The position numbers and the translations under genes were made by a program. The notes under the pieces were generated by a model. That model saw nothing but the letters and a program-made list of their open reading frames with translations, did not search any database and was not told the DNA's origin. Positions 7,821-16,889 of a stretch of 34,182 nt of DNA are shown here, one piece after another. Position 1 is the stretch's first letter. Each line of letters begins with the position of its first letter. Origin of the DNA: Stappia sp. MMSF_3263 (GTDB taxonomy: Bacteria; Pseudomonadota; Alphaproteobacteria; Rhizobiales; Stappiaceae); NCBI RefSeq assembly GCF_030733745.1, contig NZ_JASHIK010000029.1, positions 1 to 34,182 on the forward strand. Direction: 5' to 3'.

Positions 7821-9086
7821 ATGCGAAGAGTCGATGTCCTTGTCCTTGGAGCCGGAATCACCGGCGTGAGCGCTGCCCTGCATCTGCAGGGGCGGGGCCT
7901 GCGCGTGCTTCTTGTCGACCGGCGCTCGCCGGGCGAGGACACCTCGCGCGGCAACACGGGTCTTCTTGGCCGTGACGGCTTCTCGCCGGTGCTTCTGCCG
8001 TCATCCGTGCTCGGGCTCGCCATGCACGCGCTGAGTCCGTTGAAGCGCCCGCGCGTGGAGCCGCGTTCCGTTCCCGCCCTGCTGCCGTTCCTGGCCGCCT
8101 CCCGCGCTGCGGCCCAGCCCGTCGCCATGGCCCGCAGCGCCCGGGCGCTGGCGCCGCTGCAGGGCGCCGCGGTGGGAGAGCACCTGGCGCTGGCGCGCGC
8201 CGCCAGCGCCTTGCGGTTCTTCAGGCGCACGGGCTGGATCAAGATCCAGCGCTCGCGCGAGGCGCTGGAGGCGGCGGAGATCGAGCGCCATTTCGCCCGT
8301 GTTCTCGGCGTGCCCTATGCCGATCTGGCGGCACAGGACATCGTCCGCCTGGAGCCGCATCTGCGAGCGCTCGATCATGCCGCCATGTCGTGGCCCGAAA
8401 GCCAGTCGGTGTCATCGCCGGGAGGAGTGACCAAGGCCTACGCGCGGCTGTTTCGCGAACGTGGCGGCGAGACCGGAACCGGCGATGCGGCAACCCTTGT
8501 CGAGATACGCCAGGGCTACGGGCTGAGGACGGCGCGCGGCGAGGTCGAGGCGACGCAGGTGGTGGTGGCGCTGGGTGCGGGCGCCATGCCGCTGCTGGAT
8601 CGTCTGGGCCAAAGCCTGCCGGTGGCGGCCTGTCGCAGCTACCACCGACATTTCCGGGCGGTCTCCGGTGTCGCACTGTCGCGGCCGGTCACCGATGTCG
8701 ATGCCGGGTTCACGCTGACCCCGATGGAGCGTGGCCTGCGCCTCATCGGCGGGGCCGAGCTTCTCTCTCCGGCGCGGGCAACGGGAGACCTGGCGCCGCG
8801 CCTCTCCGCGCTCAACCGGGCGACGACGCTCGCACGCACGCTGCTGCCGCTCGGGGCGGCTGTGGAAGAGGCACCGGTGGCGGGCCTGCGCGCCTTCGTG
8901 CCCGACCTGCTGCCGATTGTCGGGCCGGTCCCCGGACGCCCGGGGCTGTGGCTGTCCATCGGTCATGAGCGCGACGGCTTCGCGCTCGCGCCTGCCATGG
9001 GCCGGCTGCTCGCCGACCTGATGACGGATGCCCTGCCGCTTGCCGATCCGTTGCCCTATGCGCCGGCACGCTTCCTGCTGCAGTGA
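7821..9086 (+). CDS. FAD-dependent oxidoreductase, DAO/DadA family
   Basis: A 421-residue flavoprotein of the DAO superfamily. The N-terminal dinucleotide motif VLVLGAGITG (GxGxxG at 10-15) is followed by LLVDRRSPGEDTS and GNTGLLG, typical of D-amino-acid dehydrogenase-like enzymes. The C-terminal GLRAFVPDLLPIVGPVPGRP and GHERDGFALAPAMGRLLADL are the conserved DadA-type closing blocks. It probably oxidises a D-amino acid or other secondary amine and feeds electrons to the chain. ATG 7821 has AGGT upstream. It is convergent with the channel gene at 9120. The substrate is not predictable from sequence. Confidence 0.87.
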   Translation: MRRVDVLVLGAGITGVSAALHLQGRGLRVLLVDRRSPGEDTSRGNTGLLGRDGFSPVLLPSSVLGLAMHALSPLKRPRVEPRSVPALLPFLAASRAAAQPVAMARSARALAPLQGAAVGEHLALARAASALRFFRRTGWIKIQRSREALEAAEIERHFARVLGVPYADLAAQDIVRLEPHLRALDHAAMSWPESQSVSSPGGVTKAYARLFRERGGETGTGDAATLVEIRQGYGLRTARGEVEATQVVVALGAGAMPLLDRLGQSLPVAACRSYHRHFRAVSGVALSRPVTDVDAGFTLTPMERGLRLIGGAELLSPARATGDLAPRLSALNRATTLARTLLPLGAAVEEAPVAGLRAFVPDLLPIVGPVPGRPGLWLSIGHERDGFALAPAMGRLLADLMTDALPLADPLPYAPARFLLQ

Positions 9087-9119
9087 ACGCTGGGCGCCGC
9101 GATCCGCCGCCGATGCCCG

Positions 9120-10292
9120 TCAGAGCGCGTTTCCGAAATATTTCAGGCGGATCTGCTCCAGTTCGCCGCTTTCCTGCAGGTCGAGGATCTGCAGGGTTAC
9201 GTCGCGCGTCAGATCGCTGTCATGGGGAAACGCAAAACCGTACTTGTCGGGATGGAAGAGATTTCCGACGACCGTGACCTCGTGTTCGGGATGCATATGG
9301 GCGTGATACTCGAGGATCGGGGCGTCGGCGACGATGGCATCGATGCTGCCCTGCCCGAGCGCGGCGATCGCCGCGTCTATATCCGGATAGGATCGCGCGG
9401 CGATGCCGAGTTCACTCAGATAGTCCTCGGCGGTGCTGCCCGTGAAGACGCCGGCGGTCTTGCCCGGCAGGTCCGCAAGCGAGTCGATCCCCTGCTCGAT
9501 GGAAATGGCCGTCATGACGCTCGTCACCGAAGACGTGAGGTAGGCGACGACGGCGACACCGCACACCATCCATATTGCCGACCAGATGCGACCTTTCCAG
9601 CCAAACAGGTTCTTCCTCGATGCCCTGCCGGAGGTCGCCACCGACATGACCTGGTAGAAACTTTCCGCGATCCCTTCGCGCCATTTTCGCGGGAAATCCT
9701 TGTCGAAGCTGCGGTCGAAGAATGTCAGGGCAATCGTGGAAAGAACGATGACGAAGGCCAGCCAGGCATAGGCACGCAAATGTCCGGCATTTCGCAATCC
9801 ATCGATTATGCTCCAGAAATCAGAGTCCCCCTCGTCCGGAACCATGATGCGCAGGCCGGCATCGTACCAGGGCTGGGTGTAGGCAATGACCTCGGCGCGG
9901 TCGCGGGTAATGGTCAGATTGGTGACCGCCGCGTCCACATCCCCGTTGCGCGTGGCGACGAGAAGCTCGCGGATTGTCGGATAGCTGACATAACGTGTCG
10001 TCAGTTCCAGTTTTTTTGCGACCGTCTCCCAGAGCTCGATCGCCATGCCGTCATAGCGTGCGGCCTGTGCGGTCACGAACGGCCGGCTGACATATACGCC
10101 GACACTGGCGGTGCGAATGGATTCCCTGGATGCGGACTGGGCCGTCGCGTTCTGGGGGAAGGACAGGATCACCACCAGGCACGCCAGGGCGAGGGCGCTC
10201 CAGCGCTGTATCGCAGCGACTGCAAAAGGCACACCTGCCGAGTGTCGTGTCGGCCCGGCGCGGTGGCGATGTTCGGCAGGTGCGAATCTCAT
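9120..10292 (-). CDS. Bacterial ionotropic glutamate receptor-like channel (SBP_bac_3 plus pore)
   Basis: A 390-residue protein with GluR0-like order. It has a signal sequence (hydrophobic 32-46, predicted cut after about 52), S1 ligand lobe (about 58-165), TM1 (172-192), re-entrant pore loop (about 208-226), TM2 (234-260) and S2 lobe (262-390). S1 keeps TNLTITRDRAEVIAYTQPW with the candidate carboxylate-binding Arg132, and S2 keeps IDAIVADAPILEY (Asp323). TM2 ends AYLTSSVTSVMT, comparable to the SYTANLAAF motif of eukaryotic receptors. The pore reads SVATSGRAS, not TVGYG, so K+ selectivity is doubtful. ATG 10292 has GGAGG ten bases upstream; GTG 10232 is an alternative. The open frame continues upstream to 10829, but only as a shadow of the GFA gene. 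Its neighbour GFA gene lies 119 bp upstream on the same strand. Confidence 0.85.
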   Translation of the reverse strand: MRFAPAEHRHRAGPTRHSAGVPFAVAAIQRWSALALACLVVILSFPQNATAQSASRESIRTASVGVYVSRPFVTAQAARYDGMAIELWETVAKKLELTTRYVSYPTIRELLVATRNGDVDAAVTNLTITRDRAEVIAYTQPWYDAGLRIMVPDEGDSDFWSIIDGLRNAGHLRAYAWLAFVIVLSTIALTFFDRSFDKDFPRKWREGIAESFYQVMSVATSGRASRKNLFGWKGRIWSAIWMVCGVAVVAYLTSSVTSVMTAISIEQGIDSLADLPGKTAGVFTGSTAEDYLSELGIAARSYPDIDAAIAALGQGSIDAIVADAPILEYHAHMHPEHEVTVVGNLFHPDKYGFAFPHDSDLTRDVTLQILDLQESGELEQIRLKYFGNAL

Positions 10293-10411
10293 CGGTCCTG
10301 GACCTCCGGGTTCATTCTGGACGGGGTTTGGCGGAAGGGTTCGTCGCAAGGATCGCCGCCGACCGGCGGGCCTCTGGAGAGGAGGCCGGGGACCCGTGTG
10401 CGTCGCCGCGC

Positions 10412-10867
10412 TCAAGATTGCGCGGCGAAGTCCTGCATGAGCGGGCCGAAATCTTCCGGCGGCGGAAAGCCCTCGTAGCTGCGGGCGACGGGGAGTTCTA
10501 CCCAGTCGAGCTTTTCCGCCGTCATCGTCTCGATGAAGGGGTGGCACCACTTCGGGTTGTCGAACATGGTCGGCCGGACATTGACGATGTCGGGCATCTG
10601 GGTGATGCGCGTGAACATCCAGGTCATGCAGTCGGGACAGAAGAAGTGGTCGAGATCGGGACCTTTCAGGCCACCCTTCACCGGCTCGCCCCGGGTTACG
10701 CGAAAGGCGGCGGCGGGAACCATTGCGGTCAGCGAATAGGCGCTGGAGCTCATCTTCTGGCAGCCGCGGCAGTGGCAGGCAGCGGTCATGAACGGGGGAG
10801 CGGCAATCTCGATGGCGGTCCTGCCGCAACGGCAGGCTCCCTCAAGCCGTGTGGAGGTCTCTTGCAT
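10412..10867 (-). CDS. GFA/CENP-V family zinc-binding protein
   Basis: A 151-residue protein of the glutathione-dependent formaldehyde-activating (GFA) fold. The zinc ligands are visible as CRC (Cys12, Cys14), CHCRGC (Cys31, Cys33, Cys36) and CPDC (Cys77, Cys80), in the family's order. Most family members are uncharacterised; the formaldehyde-activating activity belongs to one subfamily and should not be assumed. ATG 10867 with GGAG eight bases upstream gives the usual short N-terminus before the first Cys pair, although the frame stays open to 11056. It may be co-transcribed with the channel gene downstream. Confidence 0.88.
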   Translation of the reverse strand: MQETSTRLEGACRCGRTAIEIAAPPFMTAACHCRGCQKMSSSAYSLTAMVPAAAFRVTRGEPVKGGLKGPDLDHFFCPDCMTWMFTRITQMPDIVNVRPTMFDNPKWCHPFIETMTAEKLDWVELPVARSYEGFPPPEDFGPLMQDFAAQS

Positions 10868-11054
10868 GGGCTGTCTCCGGTTGCGCCGGGGTGGGGCGTG
10901 CGACTCTGTAGGGTACTCTGGCGGAAATATCAGGGCGACGAAAGTCTGGTCAGCGGCCTGTGCCTTGCCTAAAAAGCAGGCTTGCCTGCAATGAGGGCGG
11001 ATGGTCTCCTGATCGTACGAGTGCCTGTCCGTGGCCGTTCGCAGGAGGTCCGTC

Positions 11055-11681
11055 ATGCTTTTCGATCAGGTGGTTGTCATTGCCGGTCTGACGGTGCTGA
11101 TCATGATCAGCCCCGGGCCGGACATGATCATTGTCATGCGCAACACGATCCTGGACGGAAAACGCGCCGGGCTTGCCACCTCGCTCGGTGTGCTGGCCGG
11201 GAATCTCGTTCACATCGCCTATTGCGCGGTCGGCATCGGCTGGCTGATCTCGCAGAGTATCCTCGCCTTTTCGATCTTGAAATACGCGGGCGCCGCATAT
11301 CTGGTCTATCTCGGGATCATGAGCCTGCGCGGCGCGGGCAGGGGCGTTTCGCTCGAGGCCGGGAACAACGGCGGCATGGCGCGGGCACGCCGGGCCCATG
11401 TGGTGCAGGGTTTTCTCAACAACATCCTCAACCCGAAGGGGACGCTGTTCTATCTCGGCCTGTTCACGGTGGTGATCACGCCGCAGACATCGGCCGGCGG
11501 GGTTCTTCTGCTGGTGGCGACCACGATCTCGATCAGCGCGCTGTTCTGGGTGTTCTTCGTTGCAACCCTCGACGCGCCGCTCGTGCGTCGGGTCATCGAG
11601 AACGGGCAGGGGCTCGTCAACCGGATCTTCGGCGGGGTCCTGATCCTGCTCGGGCTCCGGGTCGCCACGCTGGAGCGCTGA
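11055..11681 (+). CDS. LysE/RhtB-family amino-acid exporter
   Basis: A 208-residue inner-membrane protein with about six hydrophobic segments. The N-terminal signature ISPGPDMIIVMRNTILDGKRAGL and the mid-protein FLNNILNPKGTLFYLGLF are hallmarks of the LysE/RhtB superfamily. It is predicted to export an amino acid or related metabolite; the substrate is unknown. ATG 11055 has GGAGG at ideal spacing, so the eight extra upstream codons are excluded. The neighbouring Lrp/AsnC gene is convergent, ending 7 bp away. Lrp-type regulators often control LysE-type exporters, but here the orientation does not show it. Confidence 0.92.
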   Translation: MLFDQVVVIAGLTVLIMISPGPDMIIVMRNTILDGKRAGLATSLGVLAGNLVHIAYCAVGIGWLISQSILAFSILKYAGAAYLVYLGIMSLRGAGRGVSLEAGNNGGMARARRAHVVQGFLNNILNPKGTLFYLGLFTVVITPQTSAGGVLLLVATTISISALFWVFFVATLDAPLVRRVIENGQGLVNRIFGGVLILLGLRVATLER

Positions 11682-11688
11682 CGCGTGC

Positions 11689-12168
11689 TCAGCTTTCCCG
11701 GAGCGGCAAGGCCACGGTCTGCTTGACGTTGCTGACGACGATGCGCGACTGGACGTCGGAGACTAGCGCATTGTCGAGCAGCTTCAGCCGCAGGAAGTCG
11801 TCATAGGCCTTGATGTCGCTCGCCACGACCTTGATGAGGTAGTCGACGGCGCCGGTGATGCGCTCGCAGATCACCACTTCCGGCCAGCGGTTGATCAGCC
11901 TGTCGAAGGTTTCCATGTTGTCGCGACTCGGCACGGCAAGCTTGACGAAGGCATAGGCGACGAAGCCGAGACCGACGGCCTCCCGGTCGACGACGGCGAC
12001 GATCTGGCGGATGACGCCGGCCTCCTTCATCTTCTTGATCCGCCGCCAGCAAGGCGTCTGGCTCATGCCGGCCTCGCGGGCGATTTCGGCGATGGAGAGG
12101 GAGGCGTCGCGCTGGAGAATCTGCAACACACGAATGTCGGATGGGTCGAGAAGTGTTTTTTCGCTCAT
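11689..12168 (-). CDS. Lrp/AsnC-family transcriptional regulator
   Basis: A 159-residue regulator. An N-terminal AsnC winged helix (DIRVLQILQRDASLSIAEIA…SQTPCWRRIKKM) is followed by the RAM/AsnC ligand domain (VVICERITGAVDYLIKVVASDIKAYDDFL). Such proteins form octamers and sense amino acids. It is divergently transcribed from the indolepyruvate ferredoxin oxidoreductase gene, so control of that gene by aromatic or branched amino acids or keto-acids is a reasonable inference. ATG 12168 gives the family-typical N-terminus MSEKTLLD; an upstream ATG at 12198 would add ten residues. No good binding site precedes either start. Confidence 0.92.
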   Translation of the reverse strand: MSEKTLLDPSDIRVLQILQRDASLSIAEIAREAGMSQTPCWRRIKKMKEAGVIRQIVAVVDREAVGLGFVAYAFVKLAVPSRDNMETFDRLINRWPEVVICERITGAVDYLIKVVASDIKAYDDFLRLKLLDNALVSDVQSRIVVSNVKQTVALPLRES

Positions 12169-12338
12169 AGGCCGTGATCTGGGAATTTTCATTCTCATTT
12201 GTGAGGATAGGCGGGCACGATAGCACAGAAATCAACCTGATGAAGGACCATATTGGGTGGCAGGAAAGGCGTGTGGGGCGCGCGACCGCAAGGTCCCCTC
12301 GCACGCGCATGCTCGAAGACGGATGAGGAGGCCGTCGC

Positions 12339-15300
12339 ATGAACGCCATCACCAGAACCATTTCGCTCGACGACAAGTATGTGGCCACCCGCGGCCGCGT
12401 TTATCTCACCGGTATCCAGGCGCTGGTCCGCCTGACCCTCGACCAGGCGCGGCTCGACGCGGAAGCCGGGCTGCGCACCGGCGGGTTCGTCTCCGGCTAT
12501 CGTGGTTCGCCGCTCGCCGGCTACGACACCGAACTGGTGCGCGCCAAGCGGCACCTTTCGCCCGCCAGCATCGTCTTCAAGCCCGGCGTCAACGAGGAGC
12601 TTGGCGCCACCGCTGTCTGGGGCACGCAGAAGGTCGGCCATCACGGCAAGGGCAGCGATTACGACGGCGTCTTCGGCATCTGGTACGGCAAGGCGCCGGG
12701 CGTCGACCGGGCCGGCGACGTGCTGCGCCAGGCCAATGCCAGCGGCACGGCGGCGAAGGGCGGCGTGCTGGCGCTGGCCGGTGATGACCATCTGGCCAAG
12801 TCCTCGATCCTGCCGGCCCAGTCGGAGTTCTTCTTCGAGCATGTCGAGATGCCGGTGCTCAACCCGTCCGACATCCAGGAAGTGCTCGACTACGGCCTGC
12901 ACGGGCTCGCCATGTCGCGCTTTTCCGGTCTCTGGTCGGGCCTGATCTGCCTTGCCGACACGATGGATGCCTCGGCGACGATCTCTGTCGATCCGCGCCG
13001 CCTCTCCTTCGTCCATCCCGACGATCGTGATCCGCGTCGGCATGACGATCTCAACCGGGTGCTGCTGCTTGGCAACCGGCTGGAGACCGAGCGGCTGCTG
13101 CGCGACATCCGCATTCCGGCGGCGCGCGCCTATGTGCGGGCCAACGGGCTCGACCGCGTCGCCTTCGGGGCCAGCCGGCCGCGCATCGGCATCGTCGCCA
13201 CCGGCAAGGCCTATCGCGACCTGTGCCAGGCGTTCGAGCTGATCGGCCTCACCGAGGAGCGGGCCCGCGACATCGGCCTTGCCATCTACAAGGTCGCCAT
13301 GCCCTGGCCGCTGGAGCCGGTCGGCCTTTCGAATTTCGCGCGCGGTCTCGAGCGGCTTCTGGTCGTGGAGCACAAGCGCGCCTTCCTCGAGCCGCAGATC
13401 AAGGAAATCGCCTATGACTGGCCGGAGCGGGCCCGTCCGGCGATCTGGGGAAAGAAGACGCCGGAGGGCGGGCCGTTCCTGTCCGACGTGCTGGAGCTGG
13501 CGGTCGCCGAGATCATTCCCGCGCTGCTCGCCTTTCTTCCGGCCGACTTCGTCACGGCCGGGATGCGCGCCGTCGCCGAACGCATGAACCGGCAGGTGAT
13601 GTGGTCGCAGGGGCACGCCGAACGCGCCGCCCGGGTGCCCTATTTCTGCTCCGGCTGCCCGCATTCGACCTCGACCGTCGTGCCCGAGGGCGCGCGCTCC
13701 ATGCCCGGCATTGGCTGCCATGCGATGACCGAGATCCCTGGCCGCACCACCGACGGGCAGATCGCCATGGGCGGCGAGGGCGTCCTTTGGGTCGGCCAGT
13801 CGGAATTTTCCAACGACACCCATGTCTTCGCCAATGTGGGCGATGGCACCTATTTCCATTCCGGCATCCTGGCGATCCGCCAGTCGGTCGCCTCGAAAGT
13901 GTCGATCACCTACAAGATCCTCTACAACGACGCGGTGGCGATGACCGGCGGCCAGCCGGTCGACGGGACGCTGACCGTGCCGCAACTCACCCGCCAGCTG
14001 GAGGCGGAGGGCGTCGAGCGCATCGTCGTCGTCAGCGAGGAGCCCGACGCCTATCTCGGCCGGCATGACCTGGCGCCGGGCACCGATGTCTTCCACCGCG
14101 ACGCGCTGATGGACGTGCAGAAGGAGCTGCAGGCGCTGAAGGGGGTCACCGTGCTCGTCTACGACCAGACCTGCGCGGCGGAAAAGCGCCGCCGGCGCAA
14201 GCGCGGCGGCCTCGCCGATCCGGACATGCGGCTGTTCATCAACGAGCGCGTCTGCGAGGGCTGCGGCGACTGTTCGGTACAGTCGAACTGCATCTCTGTC
14301 GAGCCGCTGCCCACCGCCTTCGGCGAGAAGCGGCGGATCAACCAGTCGTCCTGCAACAAGGATTTCTCCTGCGTGAAGGGCTTCTGTCCCTCCTTCGTCT
14401 ATGTGGAAGGGTCGGAACTGCGCCGCGCCGACACCGGTCATATCGACGTCGATGCGCTGGCGGTCGATCTCCCCGAGGCGGAGGTCGCCGGTCTGGAGAC
14501 GACGCTCAACCTGCTGATCGCCGGCATTGGCGGCGCCGGCGTGACGACGACGGCCGCGGTGCTCGCCATGGCCGCACATGTCGACGGCAAGCAGGCCTCG
14601 ACGCTCGACATGACGGGCCTTGCCCAGAAGGGCGGACCGGTCACCTCGCATCTGCGCTTCTCCACCCTGGAGCGGGCGATCGAGGGGCCGCGCATCCCGA
14701 CCGCCAGCCTCGACGTGCTGCTCGCCTCCGACATGGTGGTCGCCACCAATGCCGAGCAACTGGCGCTCATCGACCGCGAGCGCACGGCGGGATTTGCCAA
14801 TGCGCGGGTCGCCCCGACGGCCGAGTTCGTCATGAAGCAGACGCTCTCCTTCGACGAGGCGCGGATGCAGCAGACGCTGAAATCCGCCTGTCCGACCTTC
14901 ATCGGCCATGACGTCGCGAGCATCGCCGAGGCGCTGTTCGGCGATGCCATCTATGCCAACATGATGCTGGTCGGCATGGCGCTTCAGGCCGGCCGCCTGC
15001 CGCTGACGAGCGCCGCCCTTGAAGCGGCGATCCGTCTCAACGGGGCGGCGGTGACGAACAATCTCGCCGCCTTCCGTGCCGGCCGGGTTCTGGCCGCCGA
15101 TCCGGGCAAGATCCTCTCCGCCTTGCCCGACACGCGCGATGCCGAGCGTGCCGAGGACATGGATATCGACACGCGCATCGAGTTTCTCAGCAACGAGCTT
15201 GCCGCCTATCAGGACGCGGCCTATGCGCAGCGCTTCCGCGAGGCGATTGCACGCCTTCGCAAGGCCGACGAGGCGAACGGCAACGGCACCTTGCGGCTGA

Positions 15301-15833
15301 CGCGTGTTGCCGCCGACATGGCCTGCAAGGTGATGGCCTACAAGGACGAATACGAGGTGGCGCGGCTCTACAGCGAGCCGGGCTTCCGCGCCCGGCTGGA
15401 GAGCCAGTTCAAGGACCCGGCAAGGCTCAAGGTGATGCTTGCCCCACCGCTGGTCTCACGCGGCCTCGACCCCAAGACCGGCCGGCCTCGCAAGATCGCC
15501 TTCGGGCCGTGGATCTTCACCGCCTTCCGCCTGCTCGCCCGCTTCAAGGGCCTGCGCGGCAGCGCTTTCGATCCGTTCGGGCGGACGGCGGAGCGGCGCA
15601 TGGAGCGGCAGCTGGTCGAGACCTATCTCGCCGATCTGGAACGGATCGCCGGCCTTGTCGGCCAGGCCGGTTACGGGCTGCTCGTCGAGATCGCCCGCAT
15701 TCCCGACACGGTGCGCGGCTTCGGTCCGGTGAAGGAGGCGAACCACGCCAAGGCGATGGACAAGCGCGCCGCGCTTCTCGCCCGGCTTGATGGCGAGGGC
15801 GGCGGCGTTCCGGTGCTGGAGGCGGCGGAGTAG
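12339..15833 (+). CDS. Indolepyruvate ferredoxin oxidoreductase, single-chain IorAB fusion
   Basis: A 1164-residue enzyme oxidatively decarboxylating aryl-pyruvates (or branched keto-acids) to acyl-CoA with ferredoxin as acceptor. The N-terminal pyrimidine-binding half begins near residue 20 (GRVYLTGIQALVRL). The thiamine diphosphate site is around 501-535 (GDGTYFHSG…LYNDAVAMTGGQP). One 4Fe-4S motif is CEGCGDCSVQSNC (Cys639, 642, 645, 651). The gamma domain runs from about 723 (LLIAGIGGAGVTT…GLAQKGGPVTSHLR), and a C-terminal DUF6537-like region closes the protein. The fused form of about 1160 residues is the usual proteobacterial version. ATG 12339 follows GAGGAGG. The stop is 3 bp from the convergent P1 peptidase stop. 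Confidence 0.93.
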   Translation: MNAITRTISLDDKYVATRGRVYLTGIQALVRLTLDQARLDAEAGLRTGGFVSGYRGSPLAGYDTELVRAKRHLSPASIVFKPGVNEELGATAVWGTQKVGHHGKGSDYDGVFGIWYGKAPGVDRAGDVLRQANASGTAAKGGVLALAGDDHLAKSSILPAQSEFFFEHVEMPVLNPSDIQEVLDYGLHGLAMSRFSGLWSGLICLADTMDASATISVDPRRLSFVHPDDRDPRRHDDLNRVLLLGNRLETERLLRDIRIPAARAYVRANGLDRVAFGASRPRIGIVATGKAYRDLCQAFELIGLTEERARDIGLAIYKVAMPWPLEPVGLSNFARGLERLLVVEHKRAFLEPQIKEIAYDWPERARPAIWGKKTPEGGPFLSDVLELAVAEIIPALLAFLPADFVTAGMRAVAERMNRQVMWSQGHAERAARVPYFCSGCPHSTSTVVPEGARSMPGIGCHAMTEIPGRTTDGQIAMGGEGVLWVGQSEFSNDTHVFANVGDGTYFHSGILAIRQSVASKVSITYKILYNDAVAMTGGQPVDGTLTVPQLTRQLEAEGVERIVVVSEEPDAYLGRHDLAPGTDVFHRDALMDVQKELQALKGVTVLVYDQTCAAEKRRRRKRGGLADPDMRLFINERVCEGCGDCSVQSNCISVEPLPTAFGEKRRINQSSCNKDFSCVKGFCPSFVYVEGSELRRADTGHIDVDALAVDLPEAEVAGLETTLNLLIAGIGGAGVTTTAAVLAMAAHVDGKQASTLDMTGLAQKGGPVTSHLRFSTLERAIEGPRIPTASLDVLLASDMVVATNAEQLALIDRERTAGFANARVAPTAEFVMKQTLSFDEARMQQTLKSACPTFIGHDVASIAEALFGDAIYANMMLVGMALQAGRLPLTSAALEAAIRLNGAAVTNNLAAFRAGRVLAADPGKILSALPDTRDAERAEDMDIDTRIEFLSNELAAYQDAAYAQRFREAIARLRKADEANGNGTLRLTRVAADMACKVMAYKDEYEVARLYSEPGFRARLESQFKDPARLKVMLAPPLVSRGLDPKTGRPRKIAFGPWIFTAFRLLARFKGLRGSAFDPFGRTAERRMERQLVETYLADLERIAGLVGQAGYGLLVEIARIPDTVRGFGPVKEANHAKAMDKRAALLARLDGEGGGVPVLEAAE

Positions 15834-15836
15834 GCG

Positions 15837-16835
15837 TCAGTCCCCGTCGCCAAAGCGGGCCTGCCAGGTCGGCAGCGTGTCGCCCGGCCGGACCTCGGCG
15901 AGGAACACGGCCCGGGCGATCGCACGGGCCATGACGGAGGCGGCGAGCGCGCCGGCCTCGATCGCGTCCGCGTAGGGATCGCCGATGGCGACGCGCCCCG
16001 TGGAGGCGGCGAAGACGAGGTCGCCGTCGAGCGCGGTATGGGAAGGCCACAGCGCGCGGGCATAGCCGTCATGGGCCATGATAGCGAGCCGCTTCAGTGC
16101 CGCCTTGTCGAGGTCGAGATCGGTCGCGACGATGCCGATCGTGGTGTTCGCGCCTTCCCTTGTCGCGTTGAACTTGGTGCGGACCGCATCGGCGCCTGCT
16201 GTATCTCGCGGCAGCCCGAGCCCGCCGAACTCCGCTTCGCGCTCGAACGGGGCGGCCCAGAAATGCGGAGTGTCGCCCATGGTCGCCGAGCCGAGTGCGT
16301 TGACGGCGACGAGCGCGCCGATGGTGGCGCCGTTCGAGAGCCGCGCCGAGGCCGAGCCGAGCCCGCCCTTGAGGCCGGCGGTCGTGGCGCCGGTTCCGGC
16401 CCCGACGCTGCCGAGCGTGAAATCCGGGGAGGCCGCCTCCAGCGCCGCCCGTCCGAGCGCGCCATAGGGGTTCGTGTCGCCCCAATCCTTGTCGCCGCCA
16501 TTGAGCAGGTCGAAGAGGATTGCGGCCGGCACGAGCGGCACCCGTACGGGACCTATGGCAAAGCCCCGGCCCATTGCGGCGAGCGCCATTTGCGCGCCGG
16601 AGGCCGCGTCGAGGCCGAAGGCGGAGCCGCCGGAGAGCACGAGCGCGTCGACCTTGTCGGCGGTGAATTCCGGCTCCAGCAGCGTCGTGTCGCGGGTGCC
16701 GGGCGCCCCGCCGAGAATCGACACGGAGGCCCGCAGCGGCTCGTCAGGCAGGAGCACCGTGACGCCCGACTTCAGGCGCGCATCGCTGGCATGTCCGACC
16801 GCAAGGCCCGGCACGTCGCTGATGAGGTTGCGCAA
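15837..16835 (-). CDS. P1-family (DmpA/NylC-like) peptidase
   Basis: A 332-residue Ntn-like hydrolase of peptidase family P1/S58, which includes L-aminopeptidase/D-amidase DmpA and nylon oligomer hydrolase NylC. Blocks seen are ISDVPGLAVGHA, VLSGGSAFGLDAASG, GSVGAGTGAT, LKGGLGSAS and GANTTIGIVATDL. The Asn230-Thr231 junction is the expected self-cleavage site, with Thr231 as the N-terminal nucleophile of the small chain. The chosen start is TTG at 16835, because GGGAGG precedes it at good spacing and it gives the family N-terminus RNLISDVPG; a further TTG at 16868 lacks such a site. The flavin reductase gene ends 54 bp upstream on the same strand. Natural substrate unknown. Confidence 0.88.
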   Translation of the reverse strand: MRNLISDVPGLAVGHASDARLKSGVTVLLPDEPLRASVSILGGAPGTRDTTLLEPEFTADKVDALVLSGGSAFGLDAASGAQMALAAMGRGFAIGPVRVPLVPAAILFDLLNGGDKDWGDTNPYGALGRAALEAASPDFTLGSVGAGTGATTAGLKGGLGSASARLSNGATIGALVAVNALGSATMGDTPHFWAAPFEREAEFGGLGLPRDTAGADAVRTKFNATREGANTTIGIVATDLDLDKAALKRLAIMAHDGYARALWPSHTALDGDLVFAASTGRVAIGDPYADAIEAGALAASVMARAIARAVFLAEVRPGDTLPTWQARFGDGD

Positions 16836-16889
16836 GGAATGCCTCCCGGAGGGCTTCGGCCGGCCCAAGGCCGGACCGGACAGGATCGG

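Noticed and set aside
10293-10829. N-terminal extension of the channel protein into the GFA gene
   Set aside because: The added residues are an out-of-frame reading of the GFA coding region. GGAGG before ATG 10292 fixes the start.
12195-14909. 904-residue minus-strand open frame antisense to the indolepyruvate oxidoreductase
   Set aside because: The plus-strand protein has clear family motifs all along. The antisense frame is rich in Arg/Gly/His/Asp, as expected from the complement of GC-rich codons, and shows no recognisable domain.
15834-15836. Terminator between the convergent oxidoreductase and P1 peptidase genes
   Set aside because: Only three bases separate the stops and no hairpin with a T-run is visible nearby; the transcripts probably overlap.
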